A stretch of 64,000 nt of DNA from Nocardioides sp. SLBN-35 (GTDB lineage: Bacteria; Actinomycetota; Actinomycetes; Propionibacteriales; Nocardioidaceae): positions 124,001 to 188,000 of the forward strand of contig NZ_VFNU01000001.1 of the NCBI RefSeq assembly GCF_006715725.1, written 5' to 3'. The position numbers were made by a program, and so were the translations under genes. The notes under the pieces are model-generated. The model worked only from the letters and a program-made list of their open reading frames with translations. It was not told the DNA's origin and did no database searches. Shown here one piece after another: positions 23,978 through 32,693 of this stretch; the stretch's first letter is position 1, and every line of letters begins with the position of its first letter.

Positions 23978-24789
23978 GCGTGGTCGTCAGCATCGTGCTG
24001 TCCCTCGCCGCCGCTTCCGTGGTGATGGCGGTGACCGCGCTGGTCGCCCGCCGCCAGGGCCGGGTGGCCGTCGTCGACGTGGCCTGGGGGGTCGCGTTCG
24101 CCGGGGCCGCGCTGGCGTGTGGGGCCGGCGCGGTCCTGACGGACGCGGGCACGCCGTGGCGCTCGTGGCTCCTGGTGGCGCTGGTGGCGCTCTGGGGCGG
24201 GCGGCTGGCCTGGCACATCGGCCGCCGGGCGGCCCAGCACCGTGGTGAGGACCCGCGCTACGAGAAGCTGCTCGGCGGCAGCCTCGCGGAGGTCGGCATG
24301 GGCCGCGCGGCGCGAAAGGTGTTCGCGCTGCAGGGCGCGATCGTGCCGGTGATCGCGCTGCCCGTCTCGGTCGGCGTGGTGCTCTCGGTGCGGTGGTGGC
24401 CGGTGGTGCTCGTCGGCGCGGTGGTGTGGGCTGTCGGGCTGTTCTTCGAGGCGGTGGGCGACGCCCAGCTGGCGGCGTACCGCTCCCGGCCGCGCGACCA
24501 GCGCCCGCCGGTCCTCGACACCGGGCTGTGGGCATGGACCCGGCACCCGAACTACTTCGGCGACGCGTGCGTGTGGTGGGGCCTGTGGCTCGCCGGCGGT
24601 CTCGCGTCCGGCTGGGTCGCCGGCCTGGCCACCGTCGTCGCGCCGCTCGCGATGACCTGGTTCCTCAGCGAGGCGACCGGGGCCAAGCTGATCGAGCAGA
24701 CGATGATGCAACGACCCGGCTATGCGTCGTACGCCGCCCGGACCTCGCGCTTCCTCCCCCGACCGCCACGAGGTCGGCACGTCTCCTAG
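23974..24789 (+). CDS. DUF1295 (steroid 5-alpha-reductase-like) membrane protein
   Basis: 271 residues with about six membrane spans. It carries the family C-terminal motif TRHPNYFGDACVWWG (about 189-203), seen in DUF1295 and steroid-reductase/isoprenylcysteine-methyltransferase-like proteins that bind NADPH. In mycobacteria the homologue (Rv0446c type) lies in the sigK operon. It probably reduces a double bond or helps make methyl-branched or furan acyl chains. ATG overlaps the preceding stop (ATGA). Confidence 0.9.
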   Translation: MSVVVSIVLSLAAASVVMAVTALVARRQGRVAVVDVAWGVAFAGAALACGAGAVLTDAGTPWRSWLLVALVALWGGRLAWHIGRRAAQHRGEDPRYEKLLGGSLAEVGMGRAARKVFALQGAIVPVIALPVSVGVVLSVRWWPVVLVGAVVWAVGLFFEAVGDAQLAAYRSRPRDQRPPVLDTGLWAWTRHPNYFGDACVWWGLWLAGGLASGWVAGLATVVAPLAMTWFLSEATGAKLIEQTMMQRPGYASYAARTSRFLPRPPRGRHVS

Positions 24790-24798
24790 GGTCGTGCC

Positions 24799-25557
24799 GT
24801 GACCCAGGACCAGGAGTATCTCCGGCTCGCCTCGGCCGACAACTTCCGCGACGTGGCCGGCCCCGGCTACGCCACCCGCGACGGCGGCAAGCTCCGCACC
24901 GGCGTCTTCTACCGCTCCAACGACCTGCGCCTGACCGGCGACGACTTCGCCGCGTTGCAGGCGATCGGGCTGACCGCGGTCATCGACCTGCGCTCCCCCA
25001 CCGAGATCGCCGTGCACCCCGACCCCGAGGTCCCCGGCGCCGAGAACCTCCACTTCGACGCCATCGGCATCCCGATCGAGCGGCTCTCCAGCCTCACCAG
25101 CCACGCCGAGGCGGTCGCGCTGATGGACGAGGTCTACCGCGGCTTCGTCGTCGAGCAGCACTGCCGCACCGCCTTCGGCGGCGTGCTCCGCCAGCTCGCC
25201 GCCGGCGGCCCCCAGCTCTTCCACTGCTCGCAGGGCAAGGACCGCACCGGCTGGGTCGCCGCCCTGCTGCTCCACGTCGCGGGCGTCGACGACCCGACGA
25301 TCGAGAGTGACTACCTGCTCACCAACGCCCGCAGCGCCGCCTCCCGGGCCCGGGTGGAGGCCGAGATCGAGAAGCACGGCGGGCCCGACCTCGTCGCCGT
25401 CTACGAGCCGACGCTCGTGGTCGACGTGGAGTACCTCGACGCCGCGTGGGCTGCCGTCGAGGAGCTGTACGGCGACCGGTCGGCGTACCTGCGCGACGGG
25501 CTGGGTCTCGACGACGCCACGCTGGACCGGCTGCGCGAGCTGCTGCGGGCCGCCTGA
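24799..25557 (+). CDS. Tyrosine-protein phosphatase (PtpB-like) family protein
   Basis: 252 residues. N-terminal NFRDVAGPGYATRDGG (about 13-28) and FYRSNDL are typical of DUF/PtpB-type dual-specificity phosphatases. The P-loop HCSQGKDRTGW (about 142-152) holds the catalytic Cys and Arg, with Lys-Asp in the middle as in lipid/triple-specificity phosphatases. It hydrolyses phosphate esters (protein or phosphoinositide-like). GTG start 10 bp after the DUF1295 stop, so probably the last gene of the operon; TIR copy C follows 20 bp after its stop. Confidence 0.88.
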   Translation: MTQDQEYLRLASADNFRDVAGPGYATRDGGKLRTGVFYRSNDLRLTGDDFAALQAIGLTAVIDLRSPTEIAVHPDPEVPGAENLHFDAIGIPIERLSSLTSHAEAVALMDEVYRGFVVEQHCRTAFGGVLRQLAAGGPQLFHCSQGKDRTGWVAALLLHVAGVDDPTIESDYLLTNARSAASRARVEAEIEKHGGPDLVAVYEPTLVVDVEYLDAAWAAVEELYGDRSAYLRDGLGLDDATLDRLRELLRAA

Positions 25558-25576
25558 TCCCGCTCGTCCCGCCGCG

Positions 25577-25668
25577 CTGTAACACGCTGTCCACCTGACT
25601 ACCTGACGGTTGTCAGCAGCGCGCCGGCGTGTCGTGCGGCGTGTCGCTACGTGGACAGCGTGTTACAG
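25577..25668. repeat. TIR repeat family, copy C
   Basis: A 92-bp element with perfect 18-bp terminal inverted repeats, CTGTAACACGCTGTCCAC and its complement. The interior differs from A and B. It lies between two converging genes, where it may serve as a bidirectional terminator. Confidence 0.9.
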
Positions 25669-25686
25669 CACGGGCCGCCGAGCGGG

Positions 25687-26298
25687 TCAGGCTCCGAGCA
25701 GCTCCCGTTCGGCGGCGATGGTGGTGTCCTCGCCGTGCCCGGTGTGCACGACCGTGTCACCGGGCAGGTCGAACAACCGCTTGCGGATCGAGGCCTCCAG
25801 GGTGGGCCGGTCGCTGTAGGAGCGGCCGGTCGCACCGGGACCGCCGTGGAACAGCGTGTCGCCGGTGAACACGCAGCCCAGGTCGGGGGCGTAGAGGCAC
25901 ACCGCACCCGGGGCGTGGCCCGGAGTGTGGAGCACCTGCAGCGTCGTACCGCCCACCTCCAGGGTCTGGCCGTCGGCGAGGTCCACGTCCCACAGGTACT
26001 GGGTGTGGGTGAGCTCCCACAGCGGCCTGTCGTCGGGGTGCAGCAGGATCGGGGCGACGACCTTCTCCCGCAGCTCAGGGGCGACGCGGACGTGGTCGTC
26101 GTGGGCGTGGGTGCACACGATCGCCTTCACCCGCCGGTCCCCGACCACGGCCAGGATGTCGTCGACCGAGTGCGGGGCGTCGATCACCACACACTCGGTG
26201 TCGTCACCGACGACCCACACGTTGTTGTCGACGTCGAAGGTCTCCCCGTCGAGGCTGAACGTCCCCGACGTCACGGCATGATCGACCCGAGCAGTCAC
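25687..26298 (-). CDS. MBL-fold metallo-hydrolase (glyoxalase II-like)
   Basis: 203 residues. Metallo-beta-lactamase motifs THAHDDH (HxHxDH, about 63-69), LHTPGHAPG (His, about 126) and FTGDTLF (Asp, about 145). Homologues lie beside mscR in mycobacteria (Rv2260 type). A thioester hydrolase releasing mycothiol from S-formyl- or related mycothiol adducts is likely. The ATG overlaps the mscR stop by 4 bp (ATGA), so it is coupled as the last gene of the leftward lyase operon. Confidence 0.9.
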   Translation of the reverse strand: MTARVDHAVTSGTFSLDGETFDVDNNVWVVGDDTECVVIDAPHSVDDILAVVGDRRVKAIVCTHAHDDHVRVAPELREKVVAPILLHPDDRPLWELTHTQYLWDVDLADGQTLEVGGTTLQVLHTPGHAPGAVCLYAPDLGCVFTGDTLFHGGPGATGRSYSDRPTLEASIRKRLFDLPGDTVVHTGHGEDTTIAAERELLGA

Positions 26299-27410
26299 AG
26301 GATGACCACCGAGCGCAGCACGTCGCCGTGGTGCATCTTGTCGAACGCGGCCTCGATGTCCTCGATGCCGATCTCCTCGGTCACGAACGCGTCCAGGTCC
26401 AAACGACCCTGCTGGTACAGGTCGACAAGCATCGGGAAGTCACGCGAGGGCAGGCAGTCGCCGTACCAGGACGACTTCAACGCGCCACCGCGGCCGAACA
26501 CGTCGATCAGCGGGATCTCCGGGATCTTCATGTCCGGGGTCGGCACCCCGACGAGGACGACGGTGCCGGCCAGGTCGCGGGCGTAGAACGCCTGCTTCCA
26601 CGTCTCCGGACGACCCACCGCCTCGACCACGACATCGGCACCGTCGGCACCCTCATAGGTCTCGCCGCAGATCCGCTTGATCTCCGCCACCGGGTCGACC
26701 TGAGTCGAGTCGACGGTGTGGGTCGCGCCCATCTCCCGCGCCTTGGCGAGCTTCTTCGCGTCGATGTCGACCGCGATGATCGGCGAGGCACCCGCCAGAG
26801 CGGCACCCGCGATCGCGGCCACACCGACCCCACCGCAACCGATGACCGCGATCGACTTGCCCCGGCCCACGGCACCGGTGTTGATCGCCGCACCGATCCC
26901 GGCCATCACACCGCAACCCAGCAGACCGACCGCGGCCGGGCGGGCCTTCGCGTCGACCTTCGTGCACTGGCCCGCGGCGACCAGGGTCTTCTCCGCGAAC
27001 GCACCGATCCCCAACGCCGGCGACAGCTCCGTGCCGGCATCATCACCCTCGGCCAGCGTCATCTTCTGGGTCGCGTTGTGGGTGTTGAAGCAGTACTGCG
27101 CCTCACCGCGCCTGCAGGCCCGGCACTCACCACACACCGCACGCCAGTTCAACACCACGAAGTCCCCCGGAGCCACCGAGGTCACGTCCGGCCCGACGGC
27201 CTCCACGACCCCCGAGGCCTCGTGCCCCAGCAGGAACGGGAAGTCGTCATTGATCCCACCCTCGCGGTAGTGCAGGTCCGTGTGGCACACCCCGCACGAG
27301 AGCACCTTCACCACCGCCTCGCCCGGACCCGGGTCGGGCACATTGATCGTCACGACCTCCACCGGCGCACCCTTGGCCCTGGCGACGACGGCCTTCACCT
27401 GCTGACTCAT
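26295..27410 (-). CDS. mscR: S-(hydroxymethyl)mycothiol dehydrogenase (mycothiol-dependent formaldehyde dehydrogenase)
   Basis: 371 residues; zinc MDR alcohol dehydrogenase. Catalytic zinc motifs SCGVCHTD (about 38-45) and GHEASG (about 63-68); structural-zinc cysteines in [15 protein letters not shown] (about 93-107); NAD-binding VIGCGGVGV. It oxidises the spontaneous adduct of formaldehyde and mycothiol to S-formylmycothiol, and in mycobacteria also acts as a nitrosothiol reductase. GAGGAG precedes the ATG at 27410. It sits 13 bp after the PDR gene and overlaps the MBL gene. The operon suggests that formaldehyde is made by the neighbouring oxygenase. Confidence 0.95.
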   Translation of the reverse strand: MSQQVKAVVARAKGAPVEVVTINVPDPGPGEAVVKVLSCGVCHTDLHYREGGINDDFPFLLGHEASGVVEAVGPDVTSVAPGDFVVLNWRAVCGECRACRRGEAQYCFNTHNATQKMTLAEGDDAGTELSPALGIGAFAEKTLVAAGQCTKVDAKARPAAVGLLGCGVMAGIGAAINTGAVGRGKSIAVIGCGGVGVAAIAGAALAGASPIIAVDIDAKKLAKAREMGATHTVDSTQVDPVAEIKRICGETYEGADGADVVVEAVGRPETWKQAFYARDLAGTVVLVGVPTPDMKIPEIPLIDVFGRGGALKSSWYGDCLPSRDFPMLVDLYQQGRLDLDAFVTEEIGIEDIEAAFDKMHHGDVLRSVVIL

Positions 27411-27423
27411 GTACTCCCTCTCC

Positions 27424-28368
27424 TCACAGATCCAGGACGATCCGCGCGCCGCGGCACCGCGACACGCAGGGCATCATCATCTCGCCGCTCTCGCGCTCCT
27501 CGTCGCTGAGGACGTGGTCGCGATGATCCGGCTCGCCTTCCAGGACGACCGTCTCACACGTGCCACAGACGCCCTCCCGGCAGGAGCTGAGCACCCGGAT
27601 GCCGGCGTGGGTGAGCGCGTCGAGAACGGTCTGGTCGGCGGCCACGGGGATCTCGGTCCCGTCGGCGATCTCGACCACGAACGCGTGGTCGCCCGCGCGG
27701 ATCGCGTCCCCGTCGCCGGTGAACCGCTCCAGCACCAGGCGGGTTCCGGGGCGGGCGGCGGCGTACTCCTCGAGCGCGGCCAGCAGCGGCGCCGGGCCGC
27801 ACGCGTACACGTCCGCGTCGGCACCGCCGAGCCCGTCGAGCGCGGTGGCCAGGTCGATCGGGCCGCCGTCGGTGTCGACGTGGCGCACGACGCGGTCGCC
27901 GTACGACGCCAGCTCGTCGACGTACGCCGCCGCGGCCTCGCTGCGGGCCAGGTGCAGCAGGCTCCAGTCCGCGCCGGCGGCGTCGGCGGCCGCGGCCATC
28001 GGCAGGATCGGGGTGATCCCGATGCCGCCCGAGACGAGCACGATCCGGCGCTCGCCGACGACGAGCTCGAAGTCGTTGCGGGGTGCGGAGGTGACCAGCT
28101 CGTCACCGACCGCGAGGGCGTGGTGGACGTGGCTGGAGCCGCCGCGGCCGTCGGTCTCCTCGAGCACCGCGATCCGCCAGGTGTCGGCGCCGGGCTCCGA
28201 GCACAGGGAGTAGGAGCGGGTGAGCTCGTCGGTGAGCACGACGTCGACGTGCGCGCCGGGCGTCCAGCCGGGCAGCGGCGTACCGTTCACCGGCGCCAGC
28301 ACCAGCTCGCGGACCCGATCGGCGACCTGCCGGGCCGCAGCCACGCGGACCCGGACGTCCGCGGTCAC
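27424..28368 (-). CDS. PDR/VanB-family oxidoreductase (flavin and [2Fe-2S])
   Basis: 314 residues. The order is flavin-binding domain (TRSYSLCS, about 48-55), NAD domain ([14 protein letters not shown], about 109-122; [10 protein letters not shown]) and a C-terminal plant-type [2Fe-2S] domain with CREGVCGTC (about 262-270) and a distant Cys in MMMPCVSRC. This is the phthalate dioxygenase reductase layout that feeds electrons to Rieske oxygenases or P450s. The GTG overlaps the lyase stop (GTGA). No Rieske oxygenase is near, so the divergent P450 is the likely partner, which is inference. Confidence 0.93.
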   Translation of the reverse strand: MTADVRVRVAAARQVADRVRELVLAPVNGTPLPGWTPGAHVDVVLTDELTRSYSLCSEPGADTWRIAVLEETDGRGGSSHVHHALAVGDELVTSAPRNDFELVVGERRIVLVSGGIGITPILPMAAAADAAGADWSLLHLARSEAAAAYVDELASYGDRVVRHVDTDGGPIDLATALDGLGGADADVYACGPAPLLAALEEYAAARPGTRLVLERFTGDGDAIRAGDHAFVVEIADGTEIPVAADQTVLDALTHAGIRVLSSCREGVCGTCETVVLEGEPDHRDHVLSDEERESGEMMMPCVSRCRGARIVLDL

Positions 28369-30035
28369 GAGAGGCCCTCCGCGGTCGCGACGACGGCGCC
28401 GGAGTGGACCAGCTCGACGGCCTTGCGCAGCCACGGGTAGAGCACCCGGTCCTGGGTGAGGTGCGCGACCGGTTGGCCCTGCGCGTCCTCGCTGCCGCGC
28501 ACCAGCGCCCGCACTGCCCGGCTGGTCGGGGCGAGCCCGTCCTCGGTGACCTCGTCCTGCAGGATCCGCAGGTCCAGCGCCTGGGCCGCCATGAGCAGCT
28601 CGATGGCGACGACGGCCTCGATGTTGGCGACGACCTGGCGGGCGTGCCGGCCGGCGTTGTTGGCCATCGAGACGTGGTCCTCCTGGTTGGCGCAGGTGGG
28701 GATCGAGTCGACGGAGTCGGGGTGCGCGAGCGTCTTGCAGTCGGAGACCAGCGCGGCGGCGAGGTACTGCGGAAGCATGTAGCCGCAGTCCATGCCGACC
28801 TGCGCGCTGTTGACGAGCATGTCCGGAAGGCCGCGGTTGAGGGTGCCGTCGTCCATCCGGAACAGCCGGCGCTCGGTGATGTTGCCGATCTCGGTGACCG
28901 CGATGGCGAGGAAGTCGGCGGCGAAGGCCATGTACTCCGCGTGGAAGTTTCCGCCCGACACGGCCTTCAGCGAGCGCGGCAGGGACGGGAAGATCAGCGG
29001 GTTGTCGGTGGCGGCGTTCATCTCGTTCTCGACGAGACCGGCCACGAAGCGCAGGGTGTCGGTGATCGGGCCGAGCACCTGCGGCACGCAGCGCAGCGAG
29101 TAGGCGTCCTGCGGGGGCTGGCGGACCGGATCGTGGTCGCGGTCGCCGTCGACCAGCGTCGCGCCGGTGAGCAGCCGGCGGATCCGGGCGGCGACCTCGA
29201 CCTGGCCGGACTGGCCGCGGGCCTCGTGCAGCTCGGCGATGAACGCGTCACCGAATCCCTTGAGCGCCTCGATCGACATCGCGGCGGTGACCAGGTTGGT
29301 GTCGAGCAGGTTCTGCGCGTCGTGCAGCGCGAGCGCGACCTGGGCGCAGGAGAAGGACGTGCCGTTGAGCAGCGCCAGGCCCTCCTTCGCGGCGAGCGCG
29401 ATCCGCTCGAGGCCGGCGTCGGCCATCGCCTGCGCGCCGGTGACGACCCGGTTGCCGCCCCGGCCGTCAAGGAGCACCTCGCCGGAGTTCCGGACGTCCT
29501 CCTCGGCGCTCTCGCGGCCCGCTACGCCCCTGGTCATCACGACCGCGAGGTGGGCCAGCGGGATCAGGTCGCCGGACGCGCCGAGCGAGCCGTACTCCGG
29601 GATCGCCGGGTGCACGCCGGCGTTGAGCATGTCGACGACGAGCCGGGCGACCTCGGGGCGCACGCCGGAGTGGCCGGACAGCAGGCTCACCGCGCGGATC
29701 AGCATGGTGGCGCGGACCAGCTCGGCGTCGACGTACCGACCGATGCCGGAGGCGTTGCTGAGGACCAGGCGGCGCGACAGCTCGGCCGCGTCGGCCGGGT
29801 CGGCGAAGGCCTGGCGGCCGGCGAGCGAGCCGAAGCCGGTGTTGATCGAGTAGATCGGGCGCTCCAGGCCGGCGGCCTCGACCCACTCCTGGCTGGCGCG
29901 CAGGCGCTCGTCGACGGCGGCGTCGAGCTCGACGCGGGCGCCGTGGCGGGCGACGGCGACGAGGTCCGCGAGCGTGAGCCGGGCGGTGCCGAGGACGACG
30001 ACGCGGTCGGAGGTCTGCGTCAGGTGAGCGGTCAT
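28365..30035 (-). CDS. MIO-type aromatic amino acid/histidine ammonia-lyase family protein
   Basis: 556 residues. Self-forming MIO cofactor triad Ala153-Ser154-Gly155 in YGSLGASGDL; catalytic Tyr62 in IYSINTGFG; C-terminal motifs QDAYSLRC, SGGNFHAEYMA and PTCANQEDHVSM match HAL-like lyases. The substrate-selectivity position, His in the HAL motif SHAAGVG, is Asn94 (SNASGIG), so L-histidine is not a safe assignment. No hut genes are nearby. It begins the leftward operon with a PDR reductase and formaldehyde dehydrogenase. It probably eliminates ammonia or an amine from an amino acid analogue. Start ATG 30035. Confidence 0.88.
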   Translation of the reverse strand: MTAHLTQTSDRVVVLGTARLTLADLVAVARHGARVELDAAVDERLRASQEWVEAAGLERPIYSINTGFGSLAGRQAFADPADAAELSRRLVLSNASGIGRYVDAELVRATMLIRAVSLLSGHSGVRPEVARLVVDMLNAGVHPAIPEYGSLGASGDLIPLAHLAVVMTRGVAGRESAEEDVRNSGEVLLDGRGGNRVVTGAQAMADAGLERIALAAKEGLALLNGTSFSCAQVALALHDAQNLLDTNLVTAAMSIEALKGFGDAFIAELHEARGQSGQVEVAARIRRLLTGATLVDGDRDHDPVRQPPQDAYSLRCVPQVLGPITDTLRFVAGLVENEMNAATDNPLIFPSLPRSLKAVSGGNFHAEYMAFAADFLAIAVTEIGNITERRLFRMDDGTLNRGLPDMLVNSAQVGMDCGYMLPQYLAAALVSDCKTLAHPDSVDSIPTCANQEDHVSMANNAGRHARQVVANIEAVVAIELLMAAQALDLRILQDEVTEDGLAPTSRAVRALVRGSEDAQGQPVAHLTQDRVLYPWLRKAVELVHSGAVVATAEGLS

Positions 30036-30137
30036 GGTCACATCGTCGCGGAGGGCCGGCACACCCCGGCAACGCGGATTCTCATCACGCGGGAACCTTC
30101 GTTGTTGGCGGCTTCCGGCCGCTCCTACCGTCCCGGC
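30036..30137. promoter_or_regulatory. Divergent promoter region of the lyase and P450 operons
   Basis: 102 bp between opposed ATGs. Rightward, TACCGT (30126-30131) lies 6 bp before the P450 ATG, with TTGTTG 18 bp upstream, consistent with a leaderless mRNA. Leftward, a TTGCCG and GACGAT pair (19-bp spacing) ends 6 bp before the lyase ATG. Box matches are weak. No ribosome site is seen on either side. One shared regulator could control both arms. Confidence 0.4.
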
Positions 30138-31316
30138 ATGAACATCGCCGACGACCCGTACGACGACGCGAACCTGACCGACCCGTACCCGCTCTTCGAC
30201 CGGATGCGCGAGGCTGGTCCGGCGGTGTGGCTGGACACGTACGACGTCGCGGCGTTCGCCCGGTTCGCCGAGGTCCGCGAGATCCTCGTCGACCACGAGA
30301 CCTTCATCTCGGGGGCCGGGGTGGGGCCGCGGAACTACCACCACCAGCCGCCCTGGCGGAAGCCCGGCATCCTCGACTCGGACCCGCCGATGCACACCCC
30401 GCTGCGCACCGTGATGGCCGACGTGATCAGCCCGCGCAACATGCGCCCGCTGCGCGCCGGCTTCCAGGAGTTCGCGACGCCGCTGGTCGACAAGCTCCTC
30501 GACATGCGCGAGTTCGACGCGATCACCGACCTCGCCGAGCTGTTCCCGCTCCGGGTGTTCGGCGACGCGGTCGGCATCCCGCGCGAGGGCCGGGCCGAGA
30601 ACCTGCTCGCGCACGGGGCGATGAACTTCGCGCAGTTCGGACCCGAGGACGCCCGCTACGAGCACTACATGCGGGCCGGCGAGCACACCATCGAGTGGAC
30701 GATGAACAACTGCGCGCGCGAGAACCTCAGCCCCGACGGGCTCGGCGCGAAGATCTGGGCGCACGCCGACGCCGGCGTGGTCGCGCCGGAGGAGGCCGCC
30801 GTACTCGTGCGGGCGTTGCTCTCCGCCGGTCTCGACACCACCGTCATCGCGATCGGCAACACCCTGCGCTGCCTGACCGCGAACCCGGACCAGTGGGACC
30901 TCGTACATTCCACGCCGCGGCTCGCGAAGTTCGCCATCGACGAGGCGCTGCGCTTCGAGTCGCCGTTCCAGTCGTTCTTCCGTACGACGTCGCGCGAGGT
31001 CTCCTTCGGTGGCGTGACGCTGCCCGAGGACAGCAAGCTGATCGTCTTCCCCGGCGCGGCGAACCGCGACGTGGAGCGGTTCGGCCCGGACGCCGACCAG
31101 TACCGGATCGAGCGCGAGGCCGGTGGCCACCTCACCTTCGGGATGGGCATCCACCAGTGCGTCGGCCAGCCGATCTCCCGCCTGGAGATGGAGGTGCTGT
31201 TCGGCGAGCTCGCCCAGCGGGTGCGCTCGATCGAGCCCGCCGGCGAGCCGGTGCCGTTCCTGCACAACACGCTGCGTGGGCTCAGCTCGCTGCCGGTGCG
31301 TATCGTCCCCGCGTGA
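30138..31316 (+). CDS. Cytochrome P450, CYP199-like
   Basis: 392 residues. I-helix AGLDT (230-234), ExxR (Glu269-Arg272), haem-ligand Cys341 in FGMGIHQC. Segments LVRALLSAGLDTTV, FESPFQSFFRTT and NTLRGLSSLP closely recall CYP199A enzymes, which O-demethylate para-methoxybenzoates and cinnamates and release formaldehyde. The Arg of the carboxylate-binding Arg-Ser pair in CYP199A4 is kept (Arg225), the Ser is Ala. The assignment is from memory of that family. It is divergent from the lyase-reductase-formaldehyde dehydrogenase operon. Its TGA overlaps the GTG of the FAD oxidase. Confidence 0.9.
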   Translation: MNIADDPYDDANLTDPYPLFDRMREAGPAVWLDTYDVAAFARFAEVREILVDHETFISGAGVGPRNYHHQPPWRKPGILDSDPPMHTPLRTVMADVISPRNMRPLRAGFQEFATPLVDKLLDMREFDAITDLAELFPLRVFGDAVGIPREGRAENLLAHGAMNFAQFGPEDARYEHYMRAGEHTIEWTMNNCARENLSPDGLGAKIWAHADAGVVAPEEAAVLVRALLSAGLDTTVIAIGNTLRCLTANPDQWDLVHSTPRLAKFAIDEALRFESPFQSFFRTTSREVSFGGVTLPEDSKLIVFPGAANRDVERFGPDADQYRIEREAGGHLTFGMGIHQCVGQPISRLEMEVLFGELAQRVRSIEPAGEPVPFLHNTLRGLSSLPVRIVPA

Positions 31317-32689
31317 GCACTCCTGCCTTTGTCGCCGCCCTACGTGCTGAACTCGGGGACCACTGCCGGGTCATCACGGACGGCGACCTGCTGGCGTCGT
31401 ACCGACAGGACATGGCGACCGTCGTCCCCGGTGGCCTGCCCTGCGCCGTCGTGCTGCCGCGGACGACGGCGGAGGTCGCTGCCGCGCTGCGTCTCGCCTC
31501 CTCCCACCGCGTTCCGGTGGTGCCGCGCGGCGCCGGGACCTCGCTGGCCGGAGGCGCGAGCGCGGTCGAGGGCTGTCTCGTGCTGTCGACCGAGGCGCTC
31601 ACCGCGATCAGGTCGCTGGATCCCCTGGACCGGGTGGCCGTCGTCGAGGCGGGCGTCGTCAACGCGGACCTCGACCGGGCGGCGGCCGAGCACGGGCTGA
31701 TGTTCGCGCCCGACCCGTCGAGCTGGGAGATCTCCACCGTCGGCGGCAATGTCGCGACGAATGCGGGCGGCCTGCGCTGCGTGAAGTACGGCGTCACCCG
31801 CCAGTCGGTCCTCGGCCTCGAGGTCGTCCTCGCCGACGGCCGCGTGGTCTCGACCGGCACCCGCACCACCAAGGACGTCGCCGGCTACGACCTCACCGGG
31901 CTGCTGGTCGGCTCGGAGGGCACGCTCGGCGTGATCACGGCCGCCACCGTGCGGCTGACCCGACGGCCCGTCGTACCGCCCACGACGGTGGTCGCGGCGT
32001 TCGACTCGCTCGAGGCCGCCGGGGTCGCGGTGGCGCGCATCGTGGCGTCCGGGCCGGAGGTGTCGCTGCTCGAGCTGCTCGACGGCACCACGCTGCGCGC
32101 CATCGACTCCTGGAAGCGGATGGGGCTGGCCGGCATCGAGGCGATGCTCGTCGTGCAGGTGGACGGACGCTTCGACTCTGACGCTGCTGCGGTCGCCGCG
32201 CTGTGCGAGGAGGCCGGCGCCGTCGACGAGCCCGCCGTGTCGACCGACCCGAAGGAGTCCGACGAGCTCCTCGCCATCCGCCGCCTCGCCTATCCCGCCG
32301 CCGAGCAGCTCGGCCAGTGCCTGGTCGAGGACGTCGGCGTACCCGTCTCCCGGCTGCCCGAGATGATCCGCCGCATCGACGACGCCGCCGCCCGTCACGG
32401 CGTGACCGTGCTGACCGTCGCCCACGCCGGCGACGGCAACCTCCACCCGACCTTCGTCTTCGACCATGGGGCCGTCGGGATCCCCGACGCCGTGGCTGCC
32501 GCGGCCGACGAGGTCTTCGCGGCCGCCCTCGAGCTCGACGGCACCATCACCGGCGAGCACGGCGTCGGCGTGCTCAAGGCCGCCTGGCTCGAGCGACAGG
32601 TCGGCTCGGCGTCCATGGAGCTGCACCGCGCGGTCAAGGCGGCCTTCGACCCGCTCGGGATCATGAACCCGGGGAAGCTGCTCGCCTGA
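31313..32689 (+). CDS. FAD-linked oxidase (GlcD/D-lactate dehydrogenase-like)
   Basis: 458 residues of the PCMH/vanillyl-alcohol-oxidase fold. FAD-binding domain: VPVVPRGAGTSLAGGA (about 65-80), ISTVGGNVATNAGG (about 141-154) and GLLVGSEGTLGVI. C-terminal domain: HAGDGNLHPTF and ITGEHGVGVLKAAW with metal/substrate histidines, and IMNPGKLL at the end. Such enzymes oxidise 2-hydroxyacids or alcohols. GTG start overlaps the P450 stop (GTGA), so it is in the same operon, and might act on a product of the P450 or lyase. TIR copy D begins 5 bp after the stop. Confidence 0.92.
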   Translation: MSTPAFVAALRAELGDHCRVITDGDLLASYRQDMATVVPGGLPCAVVLPRTTAEVAAALRLASSHRVPVVPRGAGTSLAGGASAVEGCLVLSTEALTAIRSLDPLDRVAVVEAGVVNADLDRAAAEHGLMFAPDPSSWEISTVGGNVATNAGGLRCVKYGVTRQSVLGLEVVLADGRVVSTGTRTTKDVAGYDLTGLLVGSEGTLGVITAATVRLTRRPVVPPTTVVAAFDSLEAAGVAVARIVASGPEVSLLELLDGTTLRAIDSWKRMGLAGIEAMLVVQVDGRFDSDAAAVAALCEEAGAVDEPAVSTDPKESDELLAIRRLAYPAAEQLGQCLVEDVGVPVSRLPEMIRRIDDAAARHGVTVLTVAHAGDGNLHPTFVFDHGAVGIPDAVAAAADEVFAAALELDGTITGEHGVGVLKAAWLERQVGSASMELHRAVKAAFDPLGIMNPGKLLA

Positions 32690-32693
32690 GCAT

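Noticed and set aside
28365-30035. Naming the lyase hutH (histidine catabolism)
   Set aside because: No hutU, hutI or hutG is nearby and the selectivity His is Asn; the family call was kept without the symbol.
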